Of a stretch of DNA of 64,000 bases, positions 46,186-54,474 are shown in pieces. The notes beneath the pieces are model-generated. The model was not told where the DNA came from. It saw only the letters and a program-made list of their open reading frames with translations, and made no database searches. Location: positions 186,001 through 250,000 of the forward strand of contig JALHLU010000007.1 in assembly GCA_022844345.1 (NCBI GenBank), given 5' to 3'. The number at the start of each line of letters is the position of its first letter. The first letter of the stretch is position 1. This stretch comes from Hyphomonadaceae bacterium. Lineage in GTDB: Bacteria; Pseudomonadota; Alphaproteobacteria; Caulobacterales; Hyphomonadaceae. Both the position numbers and the translations under genes were made by a program.

Positions 46186-46797
46186 ATGGACGACCGGGAC
46201 TTCAAGGCGCAGCTGGTGAAGCTGATCCCCCACGTTCGCGCCTTTTCCTACAGCGTCGCCTCGCGCAATGAATCAAACGACCTCGCGCAGGAAACGCTGC
46301 TGCGGGCCTGGAAAGCGCGGGCCTCCTACCAGCCTGGCACGAACCTGAAGGCGTGGCTGTTCACGATCCTTCGCAATGCACACTATTCGCGGGGACGCCG
46401 GGCCTGGCGCACGCAGCCGATGGACCCCGAGATCGCCGAGAACGTGCTCGTCGCCAATGACGACCCGTCGGCAAGCGAAGAGCTGCTCGATGTCCGCAAC
46501 GCGATGCAGGAGCTTTCATTCGAGCACAGGCAGGCGCTCGCGCTCGTGGCGGCTGCAGGGCTTTCGTATGCGGAGACGGCCGCGATCTGCGATTGCGCCG
46601 AGGGTACTGTGAAAAGCCGGGTGAGCCGGGCGCGCGTGGAGCTGGCCAGCATACTGGAGCGCAGGCGGCAGCAGCAGCGCATGAGAACCAGCGTGTCTGC
46701 ATCGCAGGCCTTCGAGTCGATCCTGGCCGAGGCAGAGAGCATGAAACGCGGCGAGCGCGCACCGGCGGCGGGATCGGCGGCCGCGCCGAAGCCGTAA
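46186..46797 (+). CDS. EcfG-like ECF sigma factor
   Basis: The 203-aa sigma-70 protein lacks regions 1 and 3. Region 2 reads DLAQETLLRAWKARASYQPG and LKAWLFTILRNAHYSR, close to the EcfG group. Region 4 reads AMQELSFEHRQALALVAAAG, then YAETAAICDCAEGTVKSRVS. EcfG directs the general stress response and is normally held by NepR and released by PhyR, neither of which is in this window. The ATG at 46186 fits the family start (DFKAQLVKLIPHVRAF). The last 20 or so residues (GERAPAAGSAAAPKP) are encoded by antisense to a truncated cupin gene, so the C-terminus looks secondarily extended. Confidence 0.82.
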   Translation: MDDRDFKAQLVKLIPHVRAFSYSVASRNESNDLAQETLLRAWKARASYQPGTNLKAWLFTILRNAHYSRGRRAWRTQPMDPEIAENVLVANDDPSASEELLDVRNAMQELSFEHRQALALVAAAGLSYAETAAICDCAEGTVKSRVSRARVELASILERRRQQQRMRTSVSASQAFESILAEAESMKRGERAPAAGSAAAPKP

Positions 46798-47057
46798 TGC
46801 AGCACGCCGGAGAGGACCGTGATCATCCGGTCATCCGGATGGCTGTGGGGCGGCATCAGACCGCCATCCTTCAGATGAACGCGGATTGTATAGAGGCCGG
46901 GCTGGCTGGGCGCGCCGATGAGGAAGGCGGCGTCCATGTTGGTGGCGTTGCCGACGGGTGCGTAGGCGCCGCCTTCAAGCCAATGGTCGTGGACCAAGGG
47001 AGCGGCCGCGCAACTGGCGGCGGCCAACGCCCCGGCGGCGAGCAGAATGACGCGCAT
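46758..47057 (-). pseudogene. Truncated cupin-domain lipoprotein remnant
   Basis: From ATG 47057 the frame reads a lipoprotein leader (VILLAAGALAAASCAAAP) and the first half of a cupin fold (GLYTIRVHLKDGGLMPPHSH, PDDRMITVLSGVLHYGFG). The second cupin motif is absent: the frame instead runs on through antisense of the sigma factor gene with no protein-like features. The 3' half therefore appears lost at about 46760-46790, where the sigma gene ends. The remaining gap to 47228 holds only the promoter and RBS of the GST gene. Confidence 0.65.
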
Positions 47058-47228
47058 CAGAATCCCCTGTTTGGCGAGACACTAACGGCTTGCGGGCCGC
47101 GTGTCAGTTATGCTGTGGGATCAAAACAGCTTGCCTTATGGACAGGGGCGTCAGGACACAGGATTGCGGCTTGTCTCGGGGCCAAGCGCGCCGCACATCT
47201 TGGGAAAACCAGTCCAGGGAATCCTTGA

Positions 47229-48101
47229 ATGACCGACGCCGCCTATACACCCCCCAAAGTCTGGTCCTGGAACAAGGAGGCGGTCAGCCGCTTCTCGAAC
47301 ATCAACCGGCCGATTGCCGGGCCGACGCATGACAAGGATCTCCAGGTCGGGAGGCATCCGATCCAGCTGTATTCGCTGGGTACGCCCAATGGCGTGAAGG
47401 TGACGGTCATGCTGGAGGAGCTGCTGGCTTTGGGCCATGCGGGCGCCGAATACGATGCGTGGCTGATCAACATCAACAAGGGTGAGCAGTTTTCCAGCGG
47501 GTATGTGGAGGCCAATCCGAACTCCAAGATTCCGGTCATGGTGGACCATGGCGAGCCCAAGCCGCTGCGCGTGTTTGAGTCCGGATCGATCCTTGTCTAC
47601 CTCGCGGAAAAATTCGGGGCGTTCCTGCCGCAGGATCGTGCGGCGCGGACAGAGACGCTGAACTGGCTGTTCTGGCAGATGGGCTCAGCACCCTTCCTGG
47701 GTGGCGGCTTCGGGCACTTCTACGCTTATGCGCCAGAGAAGTGGGAATACCCGATTGATCGCTATGCGATGGAGGTGAAGCGGCAGCTTGATGTGCTGGA
47801 TCGCCGCCTTGCGGAGACAGAGTATCTTGCGGGCGATGCCTACACGATCGCCGACATGGCGAACTGGCCCTGGTATGGCGCGATGGTGAAGGGCGTCCTT
47901 TACGGAGCCGGCGAATTCCTTGCCGTGCATGAATACAAACACGTGATCCGGTGGACGGACCAGATCGCATCGCGGCCGGCGGTGAAGCGGGGGCGCGTGG
48001 TCAACCGCACTTGGGGCGATCCGGCGAGCCAGCTGCATGAGCGGCACGACGCCAGCGATTTTGACCTGAAGACCCAGGACAAGGTGGCGAAGGACGGCTG
48101 A
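47229..48101 (+). CDS. yghU: YghU-like glutathione-dependent disulfide-bond oxidoreductase
   Basis: The 290-aa GST-superfamily protein starts with the long YghU N-terminus (YTPPKVWSWNKEAVSRFSNI, NRPIAGPTHDKDLQVGRHPI). It continues with the thioredoxin-like domain (QLYSLGTPNGVKVTVMLEEL, NPNSKIPVMVD, RVFESGSILVYLAEKFG) and the helical C-terminal domain (LAGDAYTIADMANWPWYGAM). YghU-type enzymes bind two glutathione molecules and reduce disulfides. The thioredoxin domain's usual catalytic tyrosine region is replaced by the NGVKV loop, as in the family. It appears monocistronic. Confidence 0.92.
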   Translation: MTDAAYTPPKVWSWNKEAVSRFSNINRPIAGPTHDKDLQVGRHPIQLYSLGTPNGVKVTVMLEELLALGHAGAEYDAWLININKGEQFSSGYVEANPNSKIPVMVDHGEPKPLRVFESGSILVYLAEKFGAFLPQDRAARTETLNWLFWQMGSAPFLGGGFGHFYAYAPEKWEYPIDRYAMEVKRQLDVLDRRLAETEYLAGDAYTIADMANWPWYGAMVKGVLYGAGEFLAVHEYKHVIRWTDQIASRPAVKRGRVVNRTWGDPASQLHERHDASDFDLKTQDKVAKDG

Positions 48102-48223
48102 GTGGGCGCTTGCCAGCACCTGCGCTTCGATTTGACCCGGCCCTCTGAAAACTGTCAGTTGTCGACGGCAGGAGCGACTCGCGTCCGGATGGCTGTCGTT
48201 GCGAGCGGGGGGAGCGTTTGACG

Positions 48224-49006
48224 ATGAGTGTGCGCGCGTTCGCTTTCGCTATCGGCTTCTGGTGGGTGTCGATCCTCTACGTCTTCATGGCGGCGGTGCT
48301 TGCGCTTGTGCCGGGCCGCAAGGGCGTGCGGTGGGCGGTGCGGCGCTATTCGAGGCGCATGGTGCAGCTGATGAAGCTGATCGGGATCCGGCCTGAGGTG
48401 CGAGGCAAGGAGCGCCTGCCGCCGCCGCCCTTCATCGTCGCGCCCAAGCATTCCAGCTATGGCGACGGCTTCCTGATGTACATCCAGTTCGACGATGTGG
48501 CGTTCGTAACGGGCGATCACCTCGAGCGCTTTCCGCTTGTGCCCAGGGTGCTGGAGAAGCTGGGCGCGATCGTGGTCGACAATTGCGGCGGACCGGAAGC
48601 GCGCAAGGATCTGGCGGCCAGCTTTGCGAAGGCGGCCGAGGACAAGCGGATCGTGCTGATCTATCCCGAGGGGCATCTGACCAAGGTGGGCGAGCACAAG
48701 CGCATTCGTGCTGGCGTGTGGCACATGCAGGAGGCGTCGCAATGGCCGGTGGTGCCGGTGGCGACGAACCTTGGCCTGCGCTGGCAGGAGCAGGATTACG
48801 CCAAGTATCCGGGGCCAGCGGTGATCGAGTTTCTCGATCCCATCCCGCCGGGGCTGGGCAAGGACGAGATGGTCAAGCTGCTGGGCGAGGCGATCCACAC
48901 CCACACGGACAGGCTAATCGAGGAAGGCCGCGCGTGGGACAGGGCGAATGGCGTTGAGCGCCCGAAATCGCCGGCGGCGGTTGTGAAGAACGAGCCGGCC
49001 ACCTAG
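48224..49006 (+). CDS. 1-acyl-sn-glycerol-3-phosphate acyltransferase (PlsC-like)
   Basis: The 260-aa product has an N-terminal membrane helix (FAFAIGFWWVSILYVFMAAV) and the acyltransferase motifs PKHSSYGDGF (HX4D) at about residue 75 and LIYPEGHLTKVGEHKRIR (the EGH variant of the EGT motif). It transfers an acyl chain to lysophosphatidate at the inner membrane. ATG at 48224 sits nine bases after GGGGGGAG; the TTG two codons earlier is the alternative. It heads a short co-directional run with the amphi-Trp and peroxidase genes. A lysophospholipid or lipid A-type acceptor cannot be excluded. Confidence 0.9.
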   Translation: MSVRAFAFAIGFWWVSILYVFMAAVLALVPGRKGVRWAVRRYSRRMVQLMKLIGIRPEVRGKERLPPPPFIVAPKHSSYGDGFLMYIQFDDVAFVTGDHLERFPLVPRVLEKLGAIVVDNCGGPEARKDLAASFAKAAEDKRIVLIYPEGHLTKVGEHKRIRAGVWHMQEASQWPVVPVATNLGLRWQEQDYAKYPGPAVIEFLDPIPPGLGKDEMVKLLGEAIHTHTDRLIEEGRAWDRANGVERPKSPAAVVKNEPAT

Positions 49007-49032
49007 CTTGCCCTCAAAGCAGAGGATGAGTC

Positions 49033-49254
49033 ATGGCGCGCAAACCTTCCCGCGATGTTGAAAAGACCTACACGCGCGCGCAGTTCGTCGCCAAGCTGAG
49101 GCGGTTCGCTGATAGCGTTGAGAGCGGCGAGGCTTTCACGATCCAGATCGGCGGCGAGCGTCTGCGCGTTCCTGCGCGGGCGACCTTCAACATCGAGCAC
49201 GAACGCGGCAGCGACGGCGAGGAGATCGAGTTCCAGATGAAGTGGACCTCATGA
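49033..49254 (+). CDS. Amphi-Trp domain protein
   Basis: The 73-aa product begins ARKPSRDVEKTYTRAQFVAK and ends in the amphi-Trp repeat core (GGERLRVPARATFNIEHERG and EEIEFQMKWTS with the conserved Lys-Trp). The function of these small soluble proteins is not established. It is translationally coupled to the downstream peroxidase by an ATGA overlap. The RBS AGAGGA lies before the ATG. Confidence 0.85.
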   Translation: MARKPSRDVEKTYTRAQFVAKLRRFADSVESGEAFTIQIGGERLRVPARATFNIEHERGSDGEEIEFQMKWTS

Positions 49255-49727
49255 CCACGGCCTTTGATTTCGAGTTCGTCGCCATCAACGGATCGCCACT
49301 GCCGCTGAAGCAGTTCGAGGGGCAGGCGCTGCTGGTTGTGAATGTGGCTTCACGGTGCGGGTTCACACCGCAATACGCTGGCCTGCAGAAACTCTACGCG
49401 GATTATCACCCGCGCGGGCTCACCGTGCTTGGCGTGCCGTGCAACCAGTTCCTCTGGCAAGAGCCGGCGAAGGAAACCGAGATCGCGGCGTTCTGCGAAG
49501 TGACCTACCACATAACCTTCCCGATGACGGAGAAGACATCCGTGAAGGGCGGCAAGGCGCATCCGTTCTACAAGTGGATGCGCGAGAAACTGGGCAGGGC
49601 GGCGCATCCCGCGTGGAATTTCCACAAGCTGCTGGCGGACAGGAGCGGCGCCCCGGTGGCGGCGTTCAAGTCTGGCGTCGAGCCGGACAGCGCCGAACTG
49701 CGCAACGCCATTGAGCGCTCTCTCTAG
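49251..49727 (+). CDS. Glutathione peroxidase (cysteine type)
   Basis: The 158-aa GPx-fold protein has VNVASRCGFTPQYAGLQKLY (Cys36 in place of selenocysteine), VLGVPCNQFLWQEP with the second conserved cysteine/Gln region, and HPAWNFHKLL with the catalytic Trp-Asn. It reduces peroxides with a thioredoxin or glutathione partner. The ATG at 49251 overlaps the amphi-Trp stop. The two residues upstream in the track are not needed. FLWQEP differs from the usual FGGQEP, a mild departure near the active site. Confidence 0.93.
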   Translation: MTTAFDFEFVAINGSPLPLKQFEGQALLVVNVASRCGFTPQYAGLQKLYADYHPRGLTVLGVPCNQFLWQEPAKETEIAAFCEVTYHITFPMTEKTSVKGGKAHPFYKWMREKLGRAAHPAWNFHKLLADRSGAPVAAFKSGVEPDSAELRNAIERSL

Positions 49728-49936
49728 ACGTCCGGGCTTTCCTTGGGTTCGTCCTTGGAGTGGATCCAGCGGATGAGCGGCTTCAGGGGCAGGACCCAGG
49801 CCACGCCGGCGACGGGGAAATAGAGAACCTTCCAGGCCCAGTGTTCGCTGGCGATGCGGTCTCCGATGACGGCGGCCACGGCGATGTAGGCGACCAGCCA
49901 GGCCAGCAGCAGCAGCGATCCAACCAGCTTGCGCAT
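49724..49936 (-). CDS. DUF2842 small membrane protein
   Basis: The 70-aa product starts MRKLVGSLLLLAWLVAYIAV and has a second helix in AWKVLYFPVAGVAWVLPLKP ending LIRWIHSKDEPKESPDV, which is the DUF2842 pattern. It is an inner-membrane protein of unknown function that is often found near ctaA and respiratory assembly genes in alphaproteobacteria. The stop overlaps the peroxidase stop by 4 nt, in convergent orientation. The track start at 50017 has no coding support. Confidence 0.85.
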   Translation of the reverse strand: MRKLVGSLLLLAWLVAYIAVAAVIGDRIASEHWAWKVLYFPVAGVAWVLPLKPLIRWIHSKDEPKESPDV

Positions 49937-50029
49937 AGGGTTACTCCTGGACGCGCCCTCGGGCGGAGGGCGCCGGGTGCGGCTTTCCTTCCGCTGGTCT
50001 TCCGTTCTCACAGGCACGATAAGAGCGCA

Positions 50030-51085
50030 ATGAGCGAGGCTGTCGCGATATCTGCAACTGTGAGCCCCATGGCCCCTGCAAAGGGCGTGGGGCTGGTGCG
50101 CGCGTGGCTGCTGCTGATCGCCGGGATGGTCTATCTGATGATCCTGGTGGGCGGGGCGACGCGGCTCACGGACTCAGGCCTGTCGATCACGGAATGGCAG
50201 CCTCTGCTGGGCGCCATCCCGCCGATGTCGGACGCCGACTGGCAGGACGCCTTCCAGAAATACCAGACCATGACGGCGCAGTTCCATGTGCTGAACCCCA
50301 ACATGGATATCGAGGGGTTCAAGGCAATCTACTGGTGGGAGTGGGGCCATCGCCAGCTTGGCCGCGTGATCGGCGTGGCCTTTGCCCTGCCGTTCCTGTT
50401 CTTCTGGCTGACGGGGCGGACGTCGAAGAAGCTGATGCCGCACCTGCTGGCGTTGTTCGCGCTGGGCGGACTGCAGGGGCTGATCGGCTGGTGGATGGTG
50501 GCGTCCGGCGTCAATTCGGAACTGACGTCGGTGGCGCCGTACCGGTTGATGACTCACTTTGGCCTGGCGCTGCTGATCATCGCCTACTGTTTCTGGCTAT
50601 GGCTGGAGTTGGGTGCGGAGCGTCGCGAGCTGCCGGTGGCGGCCCGGCCATGGGCCAACGCCCTCATCTGGGTGACGGGCGTGCAGATGCTGCTGGGTGC
50701 GCTGGTGGCGGGACTGGATGCGGGCCGCGGCTTCACCGACTGGCCGCTGATGTCGGGCGAGGTAATCCCGTCGACGATGTGGATGCTCGATCCGTTCTGG
50801 CGCAACTTCTTCGAGAACGAGGCGACGACGCAGTTCTTCCACCGGCTGACGGCCTATGCGCTGCTGGGCACGGCGCTGTGGTGCGCGTGGCGGTTCAGGG
50901 CGCAGCACTGGAGCCTGTTCGGGCTGTTCGCAGGGCTGGTGGGCGCGCAGGCCGTGCTGGGGATTGCGACGCTGATGCGCGCGGCGCCGCTGGACATGTC
51001 GCTGACGCACCAGGGGCTGGGCGTGATCCTGGTACTGGCGGCGACGCGACTCGTGTGGACGTCACGCGCGGCAGTGGACGGCTGA
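50030..51085 (+). CDS. ctaA: Heme A synthase (COX15/CtaA)
   Basis: The 351-aa polytopic protein has WLLLIAGMVYLMILVGGATR, GLSITEWQPLLGAIPP, the histidine-containing helices WWEWGHRQLGRVIG and YRLMTHFGLALLIIAY, and later FHRLTAYALLGTAL and LTHQGLGVIL. These eight-helix features match alphaproteobacterial COX15-type enzymes. It hydroxylates the C8 methyl of heme O to give heme A for cytochrome aa3 oxidase. The ATG at 50030 fits the family N-terminus. It is divergent from DUF2842 and followed by the reductase gene 45 bp on. Confidence 0.94.
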   Translation: MSEAVAISATVSPMAPAKGVGLVRAWLLLIAGMVYLMILVGGATRLTDSGLSITEWQPLLGAIPPMSDADWQDAFQKYQTMTAQFHVLNPNMDIEGFKAIYWWEWGHRQLGRVIGVAFALPFLFFWLTGRTSKKLMPHLLALFALGGLQGLIGWWMVASGVNSELTSVAPYRLMTHFGLALLIIAYCFWLWLELGAERRELPVAARPWANALIWVTGVQMLLGALVAGLDAGRGFTDWPLMSGEVIPSTMWMLDPFWRNFFENEATTQFFHRLTAYALLGTALWCAWRFRAQHWSLFGLFAGLVGAQAVLGIATLMRAAPLDMSLTHQGLGVILVLAATRLVWTSRAAVDG

Positions 51086-51130
51086 GGCCAATCGCACATA
51101 CGGTCCCCGCAAAGACTTCGGGAGAACGCC

Positions 51131-52114
51131 ATGACTGCCAGCCGCGAAATCCATCTTGTGAGGCGCCCGAAGGGGATGCCGGTTCCGGCCGACTTTGCCG
51201 TGGTCGATGTCAGCGTGCCGCCGACGGGCGAGGGTGAGGTCAGGGTGCAGACACTCATCATGTCGGTTGATCCCTACATGCGGCCACGGCTCAACGCGGA
51301 CCAGGCGCTCAATGCGCCGCTGCTGGGCGGGGGCATCGGGCGCGTGGTAGAGTCGCGCAATCCGAAATTCCAGGAAGGCCAGCTTGTGCGGCAGGGCGTG
51401 GGTTTTCGCGAGGTGCATGTCAGCGATGGCAAGGGGCTGACGCCGCTGAACCGCGATCCGGCGCTGCCGCTGTCGGTCTACATGCATGCGCTGGGCGGGA
51501 CCGGGATCACGGCTTATGGCGGCCTGCTGGAGATCGGCGCGCTGAAGGATGGTGAGCAGGTCGTGGTGTCGACTGCGGGCGGGGCGGTGGGCTCGGTCGT
51601 GGCGCAGATCGCGAAGATCAAGGGCTGCCATGTCGTCGGGTTGACGGGCTCTGACGACAAAGCGGCGTGGCTGCGCGACGAGGCGGGGCTCGACGCCGTG
51701 ATCAACTACAAGACGCAGCCGCTGGCCGAAGCGCTGAAGGCGGCGACGCCGAAGGGGATCGACGTCTATTTCGAGAATGTCGGCGGAGCCCAGCTTGATG
51801 CGGCGCTGACGCGCATGAATGTACGCGGGCGCATTCCGGTGTGCGGGATGATCTCCACCTACAATGGCGGCGGCGAGGGCGTGAAGAACCTGTTCAGCCT
51901 GATCTATGGCCGCATCCGCATGGAGGGGTTTGTTGCGACAGACTTCGCGCATCTCAATGCCGCGTTCATGTCGGACATGACCGGGTGGCTGAAAGCGGGC
52001 CAGATCAAGTATCAGGAGACGGTGCTGGAAGGGTTCGAGCGCGCGCCCGAAGGGTTGATCGGGCTGTTCGAAGGCCGGAACACCGGCAAGATGCTGATTC
52101 ATGTTTCGGATTGA
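51131..52114 (+). CDS. NADP-dependent MDR oxidoreductase (CurA/leukotriene B4 dehydrogenase-like)
   Basis: The 327-aa medium-chain reductase begins REIHLVRRPKGMPVPADFAV and has VDPYMRPRLN, HALGGTGITAYGGLLEIG, the nucleotide-binding VVVSTAGGAVGSVVAQIAKI and GIDVYFENVGGAQLDAAL, with YQETVLEGFERAPEGLIGLF at the end. No zinc-ligand cysteines are present. It should reduce the double bond of an alpha,beta-unsaturated ketone or aldehyde using NADPH. The nitroreductase gene follows 9 bp later, suggesting a detoxification pair. Confidence 0.93.
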   Translation: MTASREIHLVRRPKGMPVPADFAVVDVSVPPTGEGEVRVQTLIMSVDPYMRPRLNADQALNAPLLGGGIGRVVESRNPKFQEGQLVRQGVGFREVHVSDGKGLTPLNRDPALPLSVYMHALGGTGITAYGGLLEIGALKDGEQVVVSTAGGAVGSVVAQIAKIKGCHVVGLTGSDDKAAWLRDEAGLDAVINYKTQPLAEALKAATPKGIDVYFENVGGAQLDAALTRMNVRGRIPVCGMISTYNGGGEGVKNLFSLIYGRIRMEGFVATDFAHLNAAFMSDMTGWLKAGQIKYQETVLEGFERAPEGLIGLFEGRNTGKMLIHVSD

Positions 52115-52123
52115 GGTGATCGC

Positions 52124-52801
52124 GTGACGTTCGATGAAGTCATTCTGGGCCGGCGCAGCATTCGCGGGTTCAAGCCAGACGCCGTGCCAAAGACGCTGAT
52201 CCGCGAAGTGATCGAACTGGCGATGCGGGCGCCGTCGTCCTACAACACTCAGCCGTGGAACTTCCATGTCGTCGCCGGCGCGCCGCTGGATCGCATCCGG
52301 CAGGGCAACACTGAGCGGACCGTGGCGGGCGTGCCGGACTCACGCGAGTTCCGCAGCCATGGCGCCTATGGCGGGACGCATCGCGACCGCCAGATCGAAG
52401 TCGCCAAGCAGCTGTTCGCCGCGATGGAGATCGCGCGCGACGACAAGGACAAGCGGCAGGAGTGGGTTTTGCGCGGATTCCGGCAGTTCGATGCGCCGGT
52501 ATCCATCGTGGTGAGCTATGACCGCGTGATCCATGGCGGCGATATCGGGCCGTTCGATTGCGGGGCGGTGACCAATGCGCTGGTCAACGCCGCCTGGTCG
52601 CGCGGGCTCGGTTGCGTGATCAACAGCCAGGGCATCATGCAATCGCCCGTGGTGCGTGAACATGCGGGTATCCCTGAGGACCAGGTGATCATGATGTGCG
52701 TCGCCATGGGCTGGCCCGACGAGAGCTTCCCCGCGAACGCGGTAGTCTCGCGCCGCAAGAGCGTCGACGAGGCTGTGCGGTTCGTCGGGTTCGATAGCTG
52801 A
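52124..52801 (+). CDS. Nitroreductase family FMN enzyme
   Basis: The 225-aa product has the FMN-binding start VILGRRSIRGFKPDAVPKTL, APSSYNTQPWNFHVVAG, and the C-terminal RGLGCVINSQGIMQSPVVRE and MCVAMGWPDESFPANAV. It should use NAD(P)H to reduce nitro groups, quinones or other small acceptors. The GTG start at 52124 follows AGGTGA. It is co-transcribed with the upstream reductase. Confidence 0.92.
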   Translation: MTFDEVILGRRSIRGFKPDAVPKTLIREVIELAMRAPSSYNTQPWNFHVVAGAPLDRIRQGNTERTVAGVPDSREFRSHGAYGGTHRDRQIEVAKQLFAAMEIARDDKDKRQEWVLRGFRQFDAPVSIVVSYDRVIHGGDIGPFDCGAVTNALVNAAWSRGLGCVINSQGIMQSPVVREHAGIPEDQVIMMCVAMGWPDESFPANAVVSRRKSVDEAVRFVGFDS

Positions 52802-52807
52802 AGCAGA

Positions 52808-54463
52808 TCAGCGGGCGTAGCTGAGCGTCTGGTAGCGGACGGTCAGCGAGTCGTTGGCCGGGACGGTGAGGCGGAAGATCGGGCGTCCGTTTTTCTGGCC
52901 GTAGGGGGCATCCGCCCGCACCATCTCTGTGCCGCCTTGCAGGTAGAGCCGGACTTCAACTGTGACATCGTAGGACCGCGCATTGGCGACCTCGATCCGG
53001 TTGATCTGGTCGAGCGTGCGCGATCCGGCGTTCACGCCCGGCACGACGCGCAGCAGCGGCAGCCACGGCAGGCTGCGCTCGGGCGACAGCGTTACGTTTT
53101 CGACGGTCTGGCGCGCCTGGATGTCGGGAGCGCCGCCGAACTCGAACTCTGTCTCCTCGTCGACGGCAATGTCGCGCAGCGTGGTTTCGCCAGCGAGAAG
53201 CCGGCGTTCGGCGGCGCCTTCGCCGACCTGCTCGAACAGCTGGACGCGGCCGGCGGGCAGGGGCAGGCCGAGATTGCTTTCCGTGTCGTTCTGCGTGCGC
53301 AGCAGCATCGGCACGGCCATGAAGTTGGTCGAGTAGTTGCCGGAGAAGTTGACCTCGTAGAGGCGCGTGACCGGCACGGCCGCCCGATCGAACATGCGAA
53401 CCTGCTTGGCCTGGCGGCTGAGGACCGAGACCCGGCCGGGGACGCGATAGAGTTTCAGGTCGCCGAGCTCTTCCTGGACCACTTCCGCGGCCATGGGCGG
53501 AGGCGGAGGCGGCGGCGGCGGCGCCATTGCTGCCTCCGCCATTCGGGCGCCGGTGACGACGATATTGTCGTCAAGCCAGCCTTTGGCCTGTTGTAGGTAG
53601 ATCGGCTCCACGGAGTCGCTGGTCGACCCGCGTGGCCAGCAGTCCGCGAAGATGGGACCGCCAATATCGATCGGTTCGACCTGGCCGCTTTCGCGATTGA
53701 GCTTGCCGGCGACGATCTGCACGCGGGCATTCTCGAAGCTGACGCCATTGCCGTTGGCCAGCGTGATCCAGGCGCCGAGATCGAGCGTGCTCTCGCCGGG
53801 CGTCCGGTCGGCGACATAGTCGGCCGCCCAGTCAAACCCGCGTGCGAGATAGGACAACTGGATGACGGCCTCGACAGGTTCGGTCACGCGGGTGCGGATG
53901 GACAGGGTGGGCGTGGACGACAGACCAGACGCAGATTCCTCGAACGACACCGTTTCGGAAAGACCGGAGCAGCGCAGCGCCTCGATCCCATTCGGCGTTT
54001 CGAACACGACGCCGCCCTCGGCCGCGCGGATCGTGCCGCGTGTGCGCGTCGTGACGCCGGTCTTCGGATCGGTGCGCAGGAGGTCGACGCGGCCTTCCTG
54101 TCCGGCGGCGGCCTGGACGAGTGCGGAGGGGCTCAGGAGCTTTGCGTCGCGGTTCTTCTCGACGACGCCGGTGGCAAGGCCGGTGACGATGGCGGACACA
54201 GGCTCGATGCCGTCCGCGACGCCCTCGAAGCGAACGGTGTGTTCGCCGGGCTGAAGCTCGATGCGGCGTGATTCCGTTATCAGCGCGAAGCCGCCGAGAT
54301 AGTCGAGATCGAAGCCGCCCTCGCCGCGATAGGGATCGCGGTAGACCGTGACCGACACATCGAAGGCGGGGCCCGCCGTTACGCTCTGCGCTTCCGCTGT
54401 CAGCGGGGCGCCGAGAAGGGCGAGGCCTGCCAGGCTGTAACGGTTGGGACGAAAGGACCGCAT
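52808..54463 (-). CDS. DUF4139-domain secreted protein, copy 1 (551 aa)
   Basis: The 551-aa product has a signal peptide (YSLAGLALLGAPLTAEA) and DUF4139/MuiA-like features: RIELQPGEHTVRFEGVADGI, LSYLARGFDWAADYVADRTP, and a C-terminal beta domain ending VRYQTLSYA. A short Pro/Ala low-complexity loop (PPPPPPPPPMA) interrupts the middle. It is likely periplasmic or outer-membrane, with unknown function. Its ATG at 54463 lies 12 nt after the stop of a second, related DUF4139 gene, so the pair is a tandem operon. The track N-terminal extension lies in that gene. Confidence 0.85.
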   Translation of the reverse strand: MRSFRPNRYSLAGLALLGAPLTAEAQSVTAGPAFDVSVTVYRDPYRGEGGFDLDYLGGFALITESRRIELQPGEHTVRFEGVADGIEPVSAIVTGLATGVVEKNRDAKLLSPSALVQAAAGQEGRVDLLRTDPKTGVTTRTRGTIRAAEGGVVFETPNGIEALRCSGLSETVSFEESASGLSSTPTLSIRTRVTEPVEAVIQLSYLARGFDWAADYVADRTPGESTLDLGAWITLANGNGVSFENARVQIVAGKLNRESGQVEPIDIGGPIFADCWPRGSTSDSVEPIYLQQAKGWLDDNIVVTGARMAEAAMAPPPPPPPPPMAAEVVQEELGDLKLYRVPGRVSVLSRQAKQVRMFDRAAVPVTRLYEVNFSGNYSTNFMAVPMLLRTQNDTESNLGLPLPAGRVQLFEQVGEGAAERRLLAGETTLRDIAVDEETEFEFGGAPDIQARQTVENVTLSPERSLPWLPLLRVVPGVNAGSRTLDQINRIEVANARSYDVTVEVRLYLQGGTEMVRADAPYGQKNGRPIFRLTVPANDSLTVRYQTLSYAR

Positions 54464-54474
54464 TGGCCTGCGCC

